From Dyadobacter sp. CY312 (GTDB lineage Bacteria; Bacteroidota; Bacteroidia; Cytophagales; Spirosomataceae): DNA of 64,000 nt. The notes beneath the pieces are model-generated. The model did not search any database. It was not told the DNA's origin and worked only from the letters and a program-made list of their open reading frames with translations. Position numbers and translations under genes: made by a program. Within the stretch, counting starts at the first letter, position 1. Every line of letters begins with the position of its first letter. The stretch covers positions 1 to 64,000 of the forward strand of contig NZ_JAJUXG010000017.1 in NCBI RefSeq assembly GCF_021390535.1, read 5' to 3'. Shown here in pieces: positions 16,858 through 25,348 of the stretch.

Positions 16858-19308
16858 ATGAGACCAGTTTTTACTATTGTCCTAATTCTTTTTTCAGCTT
16901 CTTTATCCTTTGCACAAAACGGCATCATTCGCGGTCGGGTAACATCTGACGGAAAAACAGCGGTGAGTTTTGCTACGATCCATGTGGCGAAGAGTTCACT
17001 GGCTGCTACCACCGACGAAGCAGGGCGTTACGAAATCAAAAATGTTCCTTTTGGCCATCATACACTTGTGGTCTCTTCTCTCGAAATACACCTTCATGAG
17101 TCGAAGCTGCATGTGCAGAAAGCGGAACAAACGCACAATATCAGTGTAAAACTGAAAGACGCAAATAATCTTCTGGAAGTGCAGGTGGTTGGTAAAACAG
17201 AGAAAAAAGAGCTTGAAACACAGGGCTTTGCAGTAACAATTATTGAGACCAAAGAAGCCTCACTCAGAAACCTGACTACCAATGAACTGCTGGACAGATC
17301 GGTGGGAGTTCGTGTTCGCCAAAATGGTGGGGTAGGATCCCGCGTGGAATATAACCTGAACGGGATGTCGGGAAGTGCGGTAGGGTTGTTTCTGGACGGA
17401 ATTGAGATTTCTACTTATGGATCTTCATTCAACCTGAACAACATTCCTCCGGCCATGATCGAGCGCATCGAAGTATACAAAGGTGTGCTTCCGTCTCATC
17501 TTACAGGAGATTATGTAGGTGGGGCTATCAACGTGATACTGAAAAAAGATGCTTCTCAAAACAACATTACCGCTGCCGCTTCTTACGGCTCTTTCAACAC
17601 ATTTCAATCCGATTTATCAGGTATTTACAGGAATAAAAATACAGGTTTGACGGCAAGAGCTTCGGGTTTTTACACTTATACCGACAACAGCTACACGACC
17701 TGGGGGAAGTTCTCCAAGTTTGTACATCCCGACCGTACTTTGGAACGCTATTACCGTGCAAAAAGATTCAACAATGCTTACAGAACAGTAGGAGGACGAT
17801 TTGAGGTAGGCTTTACGAACGTGAAATGGGCTGATCAGTTTTTCCTTGGATACAATGTATCAGACACTTATCAGGAGATTCCTCACGGAACCACCATGGC
17901 AAGACCGTACGTGGGAAGGGTGGCAGAATACAATGCCAACGTGTTCAGCTTAAACTACAACAAGAACAATTTCCTGGTAAAAGGAATGGCGCTGAACGTA
18001 AATGCGGTTCGCAGCCAGCGCGGCACTGCTGTGCGGGATACCGTTGGGCAGGTGTACAATTGGGACGGAAAACCACGGATGCTTATCAGAAACGGCGTTG
18101 AAATACCTGTTCCCCCGACTCCGGGAATGGGACAGCAGGGCGCGAAGAGCATAACGGAAGTGAACCGTAAGATCACGAACATGCGTTCCAATCTGGCTTA
18201 TACGGTAATTCCGGGACACAGGTTATCTGTAAACCATAAACTGGAAACAACCGACAGAAACGACAGAAACTTGTTGAATCCTGTGGATCAGAACATGGTG
18301 ACGGTCAGCAACATCATGAACAATATTTTCGCAGCCAACTACGAATCCCAGATATTTAACAATAAACTAAAAACCAATATTCTTGGTAAAATAACCTCCA
18401 ACCGCACCATCCAGACCCGGCCGGAATTGATTACCCGTGAGGGAGTGACAACGGTAAACAGGGTAAGAAATAAAACAGTAAATACCAATAAAGGTTATGG
18501 CGCTACGGTTTCCTACAACGTCATTCCTAAAACCTACATCATCGGTTCCACCGAAAACTCTTATGTAGTAGCTACGGAAAACCAGCTGTACGGTGATCCT
18601 GAAAACAACATTCTTGAAAGCCCTAATCTGATACCGGAAAAAAACGTAAACTACAATATTGGTTTCCGTTATGCCTCGGCGGGTGAAGGAAAGCACAAAT
18701 TCTCGGTTTATGCCAATACCTTCTGGCGCAATGGCTACAACAAAATAGCACTACAGGCTGTGGCAGATCAGGTGATCCCGGGAAGGGAGAGCGATGGAGA
18801 TATTGAAGTGACCAAATACGTAAACCTGTCAGCAACGCAGTCGAGAGGCTTCGAAGCGGAGATCACCTACATATATAACAACCGCCTGAACGCACTGTTC
18901 AATTTCTCCAAGTTCAATTCGCTTTTCAAGCAGAAAACGGATGAACAGGGAAGACCGCATGACTTGTACAATTTGCAATTGCCCAATGAGCCTTTCTTTA
19001 CCATGAACGGTAGCGTGCAATATCGTTTGAACGATAAATTTCAGAAAAAATCTATTCTCAACCTGTATTACAATGCTGCTTACGTAGCGCCTTTCCAGAC
19101 AGTTTGGATGGAATCGGAATGGTTTACCACACCTACCCAGCTATACCATGACATTGGTGCCAGTTACCGTTTCCCGAATGGAAAAATGGTGATAAGTGCG
19201 GACTGTAAAAACCTGCTTAATGCTGAAATGTATGACAATTTTGGTGTGCAGAAACCGGGCAGAAATATCTCTTTAAAACTCAATTATACAATCAGTAAAT
19301 TTTTATAA
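16858..19308 (+). CDS. TonB-dependent outer-membrane receptor
   Basis: This 816-residue receptor has a signal peptide (MRPVFTIVLILFSASLSFAQ), a carboxypeptidase-regulatory domain (about 22-110, GIIRGRVTSDGKTAVSFATI), a plug (about 120-225, including YNLNGMSGSAVGLFLDGIEI and VYKGVLPSHLTGDYVGGAIN) and a barrel ending in the aromatic NYTISKFL. It is smaller than SusC proteins, lacks a SusD partner and resembles siderophore or metal-chelate receptors. A lipoprotein gene follows after 13 bases, a pairing common for iron-type receptors in Bacteroidota. The ligand is not evident. A putative operator lies in the leader, and transport would be energised by TonB-ExbBD encoded elsewhere. Confidence 0.92.
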   Translation: MRPVFTIVLILFSASLSFAQNGIIRGRVTSDGKTAVSFATIHVAKSSLAATTDEAGRYEIKNVPFGHHTLVVSSLEIHLHESKLHVQKAEQTHNISVKLKDANNLLEVQVVGKTEKKELETQGFAVTIIETKEASLRNLTTNELLDRSVGVRVRQNGGVGSRVEYNLNGMSGSAVGLFLDGIEISTYGSSFNLNNIPPAMIERIEVYKGVLPSHLTGDYVGGAINVILKKDASQNNITAAASYGSFNTFQSDLSGIYRNKNTGLTARASGFYTYTDNSYTTWGKFSKFVHPDRTLERYYRAKRFNNAYRTVGGRFEVGFTNVKWADQFFLGYNVSDTYQEIPHGTTMARPYVGRVAEYNANVFSLNYNKNNFLVKGMALNVNAVRSQRGTAVRDTVGQVYNWDGKPRMLIRNGVEIPVPPTPGMGQQGAKSITEVNRKITNMRSNLAYTVIPGHRLSVNHKLETTDRNDRNLLNPVDQNMVTVSNIMNNIFAANYESQIFNNKLKTNILGKITSNRTIQTRPELITREGVTTVNRVRNKTVNTNKGYGATVSYNVIPKTYIIGSTENSYVVATENQLYGDPENNILESPNLIPEKNVNYNIGFRYASAGEGKHKFSVYANTFWRNGYNKIALQAVADQVIPGRESDGDIEVTKYVNLSATQSRGFEAEITYIYNNRLNALFNFSKFNSLFKQKTDEQGRPHDLYNLQLPNEPFFTMNGSVQYRLNDKFQKKSILNLYYNAAYVAPFQTVWMESEWFTTPTQLYHDIGASYRFPNGKMVISADCKNLLNAEMYDNFGVQKPGRNISLKLNYTISKFL

Positions 19309-19321
19309 ACTACGTCTAACT

Positions 19322-20671
19322 ATGAAAAGAATGTTTTTCAAAGCATCGTTGCTTTGCACGGCACTAGTGATTGGTACCTTAACGGGTTGTGATAACGACC
19401 CGTCAAGCCCGGGACCAGGAGTTGAAAATCCTGCGGATGGCCGCGAATTTATTTCTCTGACTGCCTCTATACCTGATGCTGAGGGAACAGCGGGAAATGG
19501 AGGAACAAGGGCTTATGCGATAACACATGCACAGGCAATTGATCCAAACTTTTCGCTCAATATCTACGATAACGGATATCCTCTTCGGTCGGCCCGTACT
19601 GCTCGTGTACAAGCATCAGAAAACGGAACCGAGCTTTATAACATACAGTACACAGGCGAGGATGGTGGTGTGTTCAACAAATACATAGTGAAAGGTCAGA
19701 AAGATTATCAGGATTCGGGAAAGGAACTTGATGTATCAGACATGATTGGAACGTCGCCACGCTGGGTAAAAGCCGCTGAAAACATTGGGATTGGTGTAAA
19801 TCTTCTTGCAGGCGATATTCAAAAGGAAGGTGCAGCTCCAAATCACGTTTACAAATACAGAAGAGGAAAAGTGAGGATTGCTCACATCGAACTGGACAAG
19901 GTAGCTGTTCGTAATTCTACTGAATTCGATTTCCCTTTCACGGCAGAACTTGAAGCACAGGGATATTATGTAGGCCGTGTGGATGTACCCGTATTGAATG
20001 AGGCGCAAAACAAGATATACATCGGATGCAACGTAAGTAAAATAGATCCTAAAAAATTGTCTTACAACGCAGCCGGAGAGCCGGTTTGGGCGAATGATGC
20101 TGCTGGTAGAACGATCGGGACAGTAACTCTTGTTGTAGATTTTCCATCGTTGGGAAATCCAAAGTTGATCTACTCAACCTTGTCTAAAACCAACAATCAC
20201 TCATACCGTACAATGACGCAGTATGTGGGTGCAGATGGTCACGTGTATCAGGCAACGGCTACGGGAGGAAAAGACATCCTGCGTATCGACAAAAATACCA
20301 ATGATTACGATGCAGCTTACCATTTCAATCTGGATCAGGCTTTGGCTGTTACCGATGCCCGTATCCAGGCTTTCAGATATGTAAAAGACGGAGTTGGTGT
20401 TGTGCTTTACAACATCGCAGGAAAAGGCGGATACATTGCGCTTGTAGATCTGAACGCCAAAACGGCGACGAAACTTGCAAATGACTATGAGGCGGGACTT
20501 GATTTTGGTCAGTACCAAAACATTGCAGTAGACGGCGATCACGTATATGTACCACTTACACCAACAGGCGAAGCTGGAAAACTGTATGTGATCAACTGGA
20601 AAACCAAAGCTGTGATTAAAGGAGCGACGTTGACTGGCAAGTCAGGATCGAGCTACATCGGATCTTACTAA
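19322..20671 (+). CDS. DUF4374-like surface lipoprotein, partner of the TonB receptor
   Basis: This 449-residue lipoprotein has a lipobox ending GTLTGC, then DNDPSSPGPG, and a body that looks like a beta-propeller: repeated strands followed by short turns, for example GADGHVYQATATGGKDILRI and VDGDHVYVPLTPTGEAGKLY. It resembles the DUF4374 family, which in Bacteroidota sits beside TonB receptors for siderophores and probably helps bind or retrieve the ligand at the surface. It is 13 bases downstream of the receptor and is clearly in the same operon. A strong terminator closes the operon. The DUF4374 label is from pattern memory; the propeller and lipoprotein features are directly visible. Confidence 0.7.
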   Translation: MKRMFFKASLLCTALVIGTLTGCDNDPSSPGPGVENPADGREFISLTASIPDAEGTAGNGGTRAYAITHAQAIDPNFSLNIYDNGYPLRSARTARVQASENGTELYNIQYTGEDGGVFNKYIVKGQKDYQDSGKELDVSDMIGTSPRWVKAAENIGIGVNLLAGDIQKEGAAPNHVYKYRRGKVRIAHIELDKVAVRNSTEFDFPFTAELEAQGYYVGRVDVPVLNEAQNKIYIGCNVSKIDPKKLSYNAAGEPVWANDAAGRTIGTVTLVVDFPSLGNPKLIYSTLSKTNNHSYRTMTQYVGADGHVYQATATGGKDILRIDKNTNDYDAAYHFNLDQALAVTDARIQAFRYVKDGVGVVLYNIAGKGGYIALVDLNAKTATKLANDYEAGLDFGQYQNIAVDGDHVYVPLTPTGEAGKLYVINWKTKAVIKGATLTGKSGSSYIGSY

Positions 20672-20702
20672 GATTCGCTTCATAGTAAAGTAATTTCATT
20701 TG

Positions 20703-20732
20703 AAAGGACTGCCCGGTGGGTGGTCCTTTTTT
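20703..20732 (+). terminator. Intrinsic terminator of the TonB receptor operon
   Basis: AAAGGAC (20703-20709) pairs with GTCCTTT (20723-20729), with an inner CCC/GGG pairing and a T-run of six. It lies 32 bases after the lipoprotein stop. Confidence 0.85.
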
Positions 20733-20840
20733 GGTGTGTGCAGATTTAATTTTATCAGGTGCGGCAACAAAGTTAACCGAAACATGGTATGGTAAAATTA
20801 TACACTCAGTAACTTATAATGCGGCATAACCATCTCAACC

Positions 20841-23276
20841 ATGTTTGCAAATAACCTCAAAGTTGCTTTTCGGAATATCAGGAAACATAAAGTCTTTTCC
20901 TTTATCAATATTTTTGGTCTGGGTGTAGGCATGGCCGCTTCTTTTATCATTCTGCAATACGTCGTTCACGAGCTGAGTTATGACAGATTTCATGAGAATG
21001 GTGACCGCATCTTTCAGATCCAGAGTTATAATCCGGCAGAAGATCACGATTTTGTCTGGACACAGTTTGAGCCCGAATTTGCCCCATATCTTAAAGAAAC
21101 GGATCCGGCAATTGTTAATTACGTGAGGGTACGTGGGGGAAATGAAGCGCTAATAAAAAATGCAACGAAACCGGATGGACCTCAAAAGAAACAAACCATT
21201 GCATTTGCAGATACCTCATTCTTTTCTGTCTTCACCTTCCCGCTGGTGAGAGGAAATCCGGTCACGGTACTCTCCAAACCTATGACAGTGGTTATATCAG
21301 AGCGAATTGCAGAGCAGTATTTTGGTGATCAGGATCCTGTGGGTCAAAAGCTGGCGTACAAAGGGAAGGATTTATACTATTACGACGAGGGAAAGAATGA
21401 CGAGCCATCTGTTAAAGGGCAAACGGCATTGCTGGAAGTTTCAGGCGTGATGAAAAATATGGTTTCCAATTCTTCCATAGAATATGACCTGATAAGCTCC
21501 GTTGCAACGGGATTAAAACTAGACACTACAATCGCATTACCCAATTATGACATTTATCTGATGTTAGGGCCAGGGAAATCTCCTGAAAACGTATTGAAAA
21601 AGTTGCCCGCTGCCCGCAAATTTTTAAGCGGAGGTAAAGAATCGTATATGTTTTACAATGCGGAAGATAAATATAAACTTCAATCACTGTACAAATTACA
21701 CATCGGTGAATCCGGATCAAACAACACCACAGTTAAAGTTTTTTTTGGAATCGCAATAGCGGTGCTGTTACTGGCACTATTCAATTACATCAATCTTACA
21801 ACGGCCCGGGCTGTGGTAAGGGCAAAGGAGGTAGGTTTGCGCAAAACACTTGGTGTAAGCAGGCTTTCGCTGTTTGGGCAGTTTTTTAGTGAATCGCTGC
21901 TCATTACCATGCTGGCCTTTTTATTAGCCGCGGTTCTCACCATCGCAGGCCGGAAATCTTTCAATGGGCTGCTTGGTTTTGACATCAGTATTTCTATTTT
22001 CAAAGATGGCTACTTCATTTCGTCCGTCATTCTGGTGCTTATTGGCACGGCCCTGCTTGCAGGCATTTATCCTTCGTTCGTCCTCGCAAGTTTTTCCCCT
22101 GCCAAGGTTTTAAGGGGCAATCTTGCGTTTGGTAATAACAGCTCGCTAATACGGCGCGCATTCATTATTGTCCAGTTTGCCATTTCCACATCACTCATTC
22201 TAGGCAGCGTGGTTGTTAACAAACAAGTCACGTATATGAAGAACAAAAACCCCGGATATAACAAAGAGCAGCTCGTCAACATCAATCTGGTGGGAAAAGT
22301 ATCCAGAAAGAGCAGCATTATAAAGCAGGACTTGAAGAGTCGTTATGGATTTGAAAATGTAAGTACATCCGCTAATCCATTGCTACTCTATTTCAATGGG
22401 GTTTCTCACTATAACCCTGTCAAAAAAGTGCAGGTGACTATGTTTACCAATTGGGTGGACGAAGATTTTATAGAGAATGTGGGCATGAAGATGGTCGTGC
22501 CGCTAGACAGGAACGTGGCAGCTACCAACGGGTACTATTATGTAGTGAATGAAACCGCCATAAAAGAACTGGGTTTAACAAAGGAGAATGCTGTCGGGAA
22601 GCAGTTGTTTTCAACTAAGAATGTTCCCATGGGTAAAATAGCGGGTGTAATACAAAACTATGATTTTATGGGGCCTAAGGTGAAGTCAGGCATATTCATG
22701 TTTCAGGTGCATGACGGAAAACAAACAAGAAATCTAATGTCATCCCTGCAGGTACGATTAAATCCTGAGGACAACAAACAAGAAAAAATAGCTCTGCTTG
22801 AAAAGATATACAAGCAGTACGAACCGGAAAAAGCATTCAGCTATTCATTTGTGGATGAAGATTTCAATACTTTGTTTCACGAAGACCTGCGCACGTCAAA
22901 GCTCATTACGGTATTTATGGGAATAGGCGTTTTCCTTGCCTGTCTTGGTTTGTTTGGCCTGGTAACCTTTATAACCCAAACACGCGTGAAAGAAATTGGA
23001 ATCCGGAAAGTGCTTGGAGCGAGTGTGTTAAGTGTTGTTGGTATGTTGTCGTTTGAGTTTGCCAAATTGGTTTTCATTGCAATTGTGATCGGTCTGGCTT
23101 TGTCCTATTATGCCACAGATCAATGGCTGCAAGACTTTGTGTATCGGACTCAAATTGGTTGGCCCGTTTATTTTTTAGTGGGACTGATTTCCATTTTCAT
23201 TGCGCTGCTGACTGTGAGCATTCAAAGCCTGAGGGCAGCATTGCTGAACCCGGTGAAATCTTTGAAGAGTGATTAG
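20841..23276 (+). CDS. FtsX-like ABC transporter permease (MacB family)
   Basis: This 811-residue inner-membrane protein has the double-permease layout common in Bacteroidota. A MacB-type periplasmic core domain follows the first membrane helix (NLKVAFRNIRKHKVFSFINI, then FGLGVGMAASFIILQYVVHE), an FtsX segment of three helices lies at about 290-440, a second periplasmic domain at about 450-670 and a second FtsX segment closes it (ETQTRVKEIGIRKVLGA-type TRVKEIGIRKVLGASVLSVV). No ATPase is encoded next to it, so the nucleotide-binding partner must be elsewhere. Such proteins couple ATP hydrolysis in the cytoplasm to mechanical work in the periplasm, for export or signalling; the substrate is unknown. 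Confidence 0.88.
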   Translation: MFANNLKVAFRNIRKHKVFSFINIFGLGVGMAASFIILQYVVHELSYDRFHENGDRIFQIQSYNPAEDHDFVWTQFEPEFAPYLKETDPAIVNYVRVRGGNEALIKNATKPDGPQKKQTIAFADTSFFSVFTFPLVRGNPVTVLSKPMTVVISERIAEQYFGDQDPVGQKLAYKGKDLYYYDEGKNDEPSVKGQTALLEVSGVMKNMVSNSSIEYDLISSVATGLKLDTTIALPNYDIYLMLGPGKSPENVLKKLPAARKFLSGGKESYMFYNAEDKYKLQSLYKLHIGESGSNNTTVKVFFGIAIAVLLLALFNYINLTTARAVVRAKEVGLRKTLGVSRLSLFGQFFSESLLITMLAFLLAAVLTIAGRKSFNGLLGFDISISIFKDGYFISSVILVLIGTALLAGIYPSFVLASFSPAKVLRGNLAFGNNSSLIRRAFIIVQFAISTSLILGSVVVNKQVTYMKNKNPGYNKEQLVNINLVGKVSRKSSIIKQDLKSRYGFENVSTSANPLLLYFNGVSHYNPVKKVQVTMFTNWVDEDFIENVGMKMVVPLDRNVAATNGYYYVVNETAIKELGLTKENAVGKQLFSTKNVPMGKIAGVIQNYDFMGPKVKSGIFMFQVHDGKQTRNLMSSLQVRLNPEDNKQEKIALLEKIYKQYEPEKAFSYSFVDEDFNTLFHEDLRTSKLITVFMGIGVFLACLGLFGLVTFITQTRVKEIGIRKVLGASVLSVVGMLSFEFAKLVFIAIVIGLALSYYATDQWLQDFVYRTQIGWPVYFLVGLISIFIALLTVSIQSLRAALLNPVKSLKSD

Positions 23277-23478
23277 GGAGGAATACTGGCTGAATTATTT
23301 CTGTTTACAAATTACCGTTATCAAGGCAAGGTCTCCAATTGGTATCCTAATGACCAAAATTAATGTTCAAGACATTCTTCATTTTAGCTCAATATGATGA
23401 ATTGATATTAATTTGCACTAAAATATTTACACTGATTGTGATATTTATTATATTTCGAAGTCCCTTAACTCAAAGAAG

Positions 23479-24591
23479 ATGAAGTTACTATTATCACTGC
23501 TTATTATCTGCGCTTGTTTTGTTCTTTCGACTCAGGCGCAGGGTATTCGAACAACCCTCAACCGGGGTGCCAATAGTTCAGAAGTTATTGTTTCAATTCG
23601 TAATAATGGATCGGCCACATATTCGGGAAACCTGACTAAATTTTTGATGAACTTTCGCGTATCACAGTGGCAACCGGCATCGCCAAAGGATATTCAAACT
23701 TTGCCTAATTCAGAGGGGAATTTTTCAAGTAGTCAGGTCAACTCTTTTGGGTCAATCTATAATGTTACCACTTGGACAGGCTCTAAAGCAATTTCACTCG
23801 CTCCAAATCAGGAAATTAATATTTTCAAATTTAATCTTTATTTGTATCACTATGTTGGCATGCCTGAGGACGAAAAATTGGTAGATGTTAGCCTGGTGGA
23901 CGGCAATTGGGAGCAAAATTTTACCCATTCCATAATGATAGATAATATTGAGGTTAAAGATCTTAATAATACCTTTTACAATGGTGTTGCATCTGTGGCA
24001 TCCAATAGTGAAATAAGAAGCTCAGTAGAGTTGAATGACGTGAAAACAATAGATATGCTGGTCTATTTACCGGTCAAACTTGCCCATTTTGGCGCTCAAG
24101 CCTCTGAACAGATTGTAAAGCTGGATTGGAGTACCGTAGCAGAAGCAAACAGCAGGGAGTTTGAAGTTCAGCATTCAATCGATTCAAAAAATTGGAGCAA
24201 GATTGCAGTTATTAATGCAAATGGTGAAAGTAATAGCTTGAAGAAATACCTATACGATCATGGTAGTCCAATAAGAGGAACCAATTATTATCGACTAAAA
24301 ATGGTGGACAATGACGATACATTTGCATTTAGTAAAATTGTCTCTGTTAACATATCCGCTGTGGATAACGTCTATCCTAATCCAGTGGCAGGCGTGCTCA
24401 CTATTCCACAGACGTTCGGCTCAAAAGTCCAATCAACCAGCATATATAACAGTGCCGGACGAGAGTTCAAGCTAACCTTGAAAGATGATAATACGATAGA
24501 TATGAAAGGGTTGAACTCGGGTCATTACGTTTTGAAAGTTCTTTACCAGAATGGACAGTACTCGAACTTTCGTTTCTCTGTGGTAAAGTGA
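23479..24591 (+). CDS. Secreted T9SS type A sorting-domain protein
   Basis: This 370-residue exported protein has a signal peptide (MKLLLSLLIICACFVLSTQA) and a C-terminal type IX sorting domain from about 295 (VYPNPVAGVLTIPQ, GLNSGHYVLKVLYQNGQYSN). The middle region (about 205-290, VKLDWSTVAEANSREFEVQH and YYRLKMVDND) is the fibronectin-like module that often precedes these tails in Cytophagales. The N-terminal part is not recognised and may be a surface or adhesive domain. A paralogous architecture is found at 50975-52066 and at the left edge of the window. It is monocistronic, with no secretion-machinery gene nearby. Confidence 0.8.
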   Translation: MKLLLSLLIICACFVLSTQAQGIRTTLNRGANSSEVIVSIRNNGSATYSGNLTKFLMNFRVSQWQPASPKDIQTLPNSEGNFSSSQVNSFGSIYNVTTWTGSKAISLAPNQEINIFKFNLYLYHYVGMPEDEKLVDVSLVDGNWEQNFTHSIMIDNIEVKDLNNTFYNGVASVASNSEIRSSVELNDVKTIDMLVYLPVKLAHFGAQASEQIVKLDWSTVAEANSREFEVQHSIDSKNWSKIAVINANGESNSLKKYLYDHGSPIRGTNYYRLKMVDNDDTFAFSKIVSVNISAVDNVYPNPVAGVLTIPQTFGSKVQSTSIYNSAGREFKLTLKDDNTIDMKGLNSGHYVLKVLYQNGQYSNFRFSVVK

Positions 24592-24839
24592 GATAGTAAT
24601 CTATTGGTGTTTAAGTTTATTGAGGGAATTGAATATATCAGACCAGAATTGGCTAGATAAACTATCCAATTACATAATTATTTCCATATCATTCGAACTA
24701 CTCGTTTTGAGTTTTCATAATTTGAAAGTAGTCTTGCGAAATTCAGTTTAGTGCTTTATAAAATGGAGTTTGCAGAGTAGTGTCTGTTTTCATCATAACC
24801 AATTGGCTATGTTTTGAAATTTCACATAATTTCCAAACA

Positions 24840-24847
24840 TACTTTTG
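24840..24847 (+). promoter_or_regulatory. Promoter of the VOC gene
   Basis: TACTTTTG fits the -7 consensus TAnnTTTG, 14 bases before the ATG. A TTTG at 24813-24816 lies 23 bases upstream, slightly long for a -33 element. The very short leader argues for an early start. Confidence 0.45.
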
Positions 24848-24861
24848 TAATCCAATAAACT

Positions 24862-25257
24862 ATGAAGACGAAAAAAATATGGGCCAACCTGGGTGTTGCT
24901 GACTTGGAGAGAACTACCAGATTTTACACCGAAATAGGATTTAAGTTCAACGGTACAGCCAAAGACCTAACCAGCTTTACCATTGGAGATGACAATTTCG
25001 TGATCAATTTTTTTCTCAATGCCGCGCTTAAACCTGCCTTAAAAGGTGAGTTGGCGGATCTGCAAAAAGGAAATGAGATTATATTCACGCTAGGTGCTCA
25101 AAGCAAAAAAGAAGTTGACTCTTGGGAACAAGAGATTAGCAGGGCAGGAGGAAACATTATTTCCCGGCCGGAAGAATTTGGGGAAGGCTACTACGGTTTT
25201 GTCTTTTCCGACCCGGATGGGCATAAGTATAATGTCTTTTTTATGGAAGGGATATAG
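24862..25257 (+). CDS. VOC family (glyoxalase/bleomycin-resistance fold) protein
   Basis: This 131-residue cytoplasmic protein shows the paired beta-alpha-beta-beta-beta units of the vicinal oxygen chelate fold: VADLERTTRFYTEIGF at the start and FSDPDGHKYNVFFMEG at the end. One expected metal ligand, the first-strand His, is replaced (WANLGVADL), while Glu129 near the C-terminus is kept. It may therefore bind a small molecule or metal weakly rather than act as glyoxalase I. The family includes lyases, dioxygenases and antibiotic-binding proteins. No operon partner is present; it converges with the permease gene across a shared terminator. Confidence 0.8.
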   Translation: MKTKKIWANLGVADLERTTRFYTEIGFKFNGTAKDLTSFTIGDDNFVINFFLNAALKPALKGELADLQKGNEIIFTLGAQSKKEVDSWEQEISRAGGNIISRPEEFGEGYYGFVFSDPDGHKYNVFFMEGI

Positions 25258-25269
25258 GGATAGACAGTC

Positions 25270-25302
25270 AAAAACGGACTGATAAAACACCAATCCGTTT
25301 TT
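25270..25302. terminator. Bidirectional terminator between VOC and permease genes
   Basis: AAAAACGGACTG (25270-25281) pairs with CAATCCGTTTTT (25291-25302), 12 bp with one G-T pair. A and T runs on both arms allow it to work for both convergent genes. Confidence 0.85.
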
Positions 25303-25348
25303 ACTTTCTTTCAATAATATGTTTTACCTGATGCGGTTTTGCTTCTGC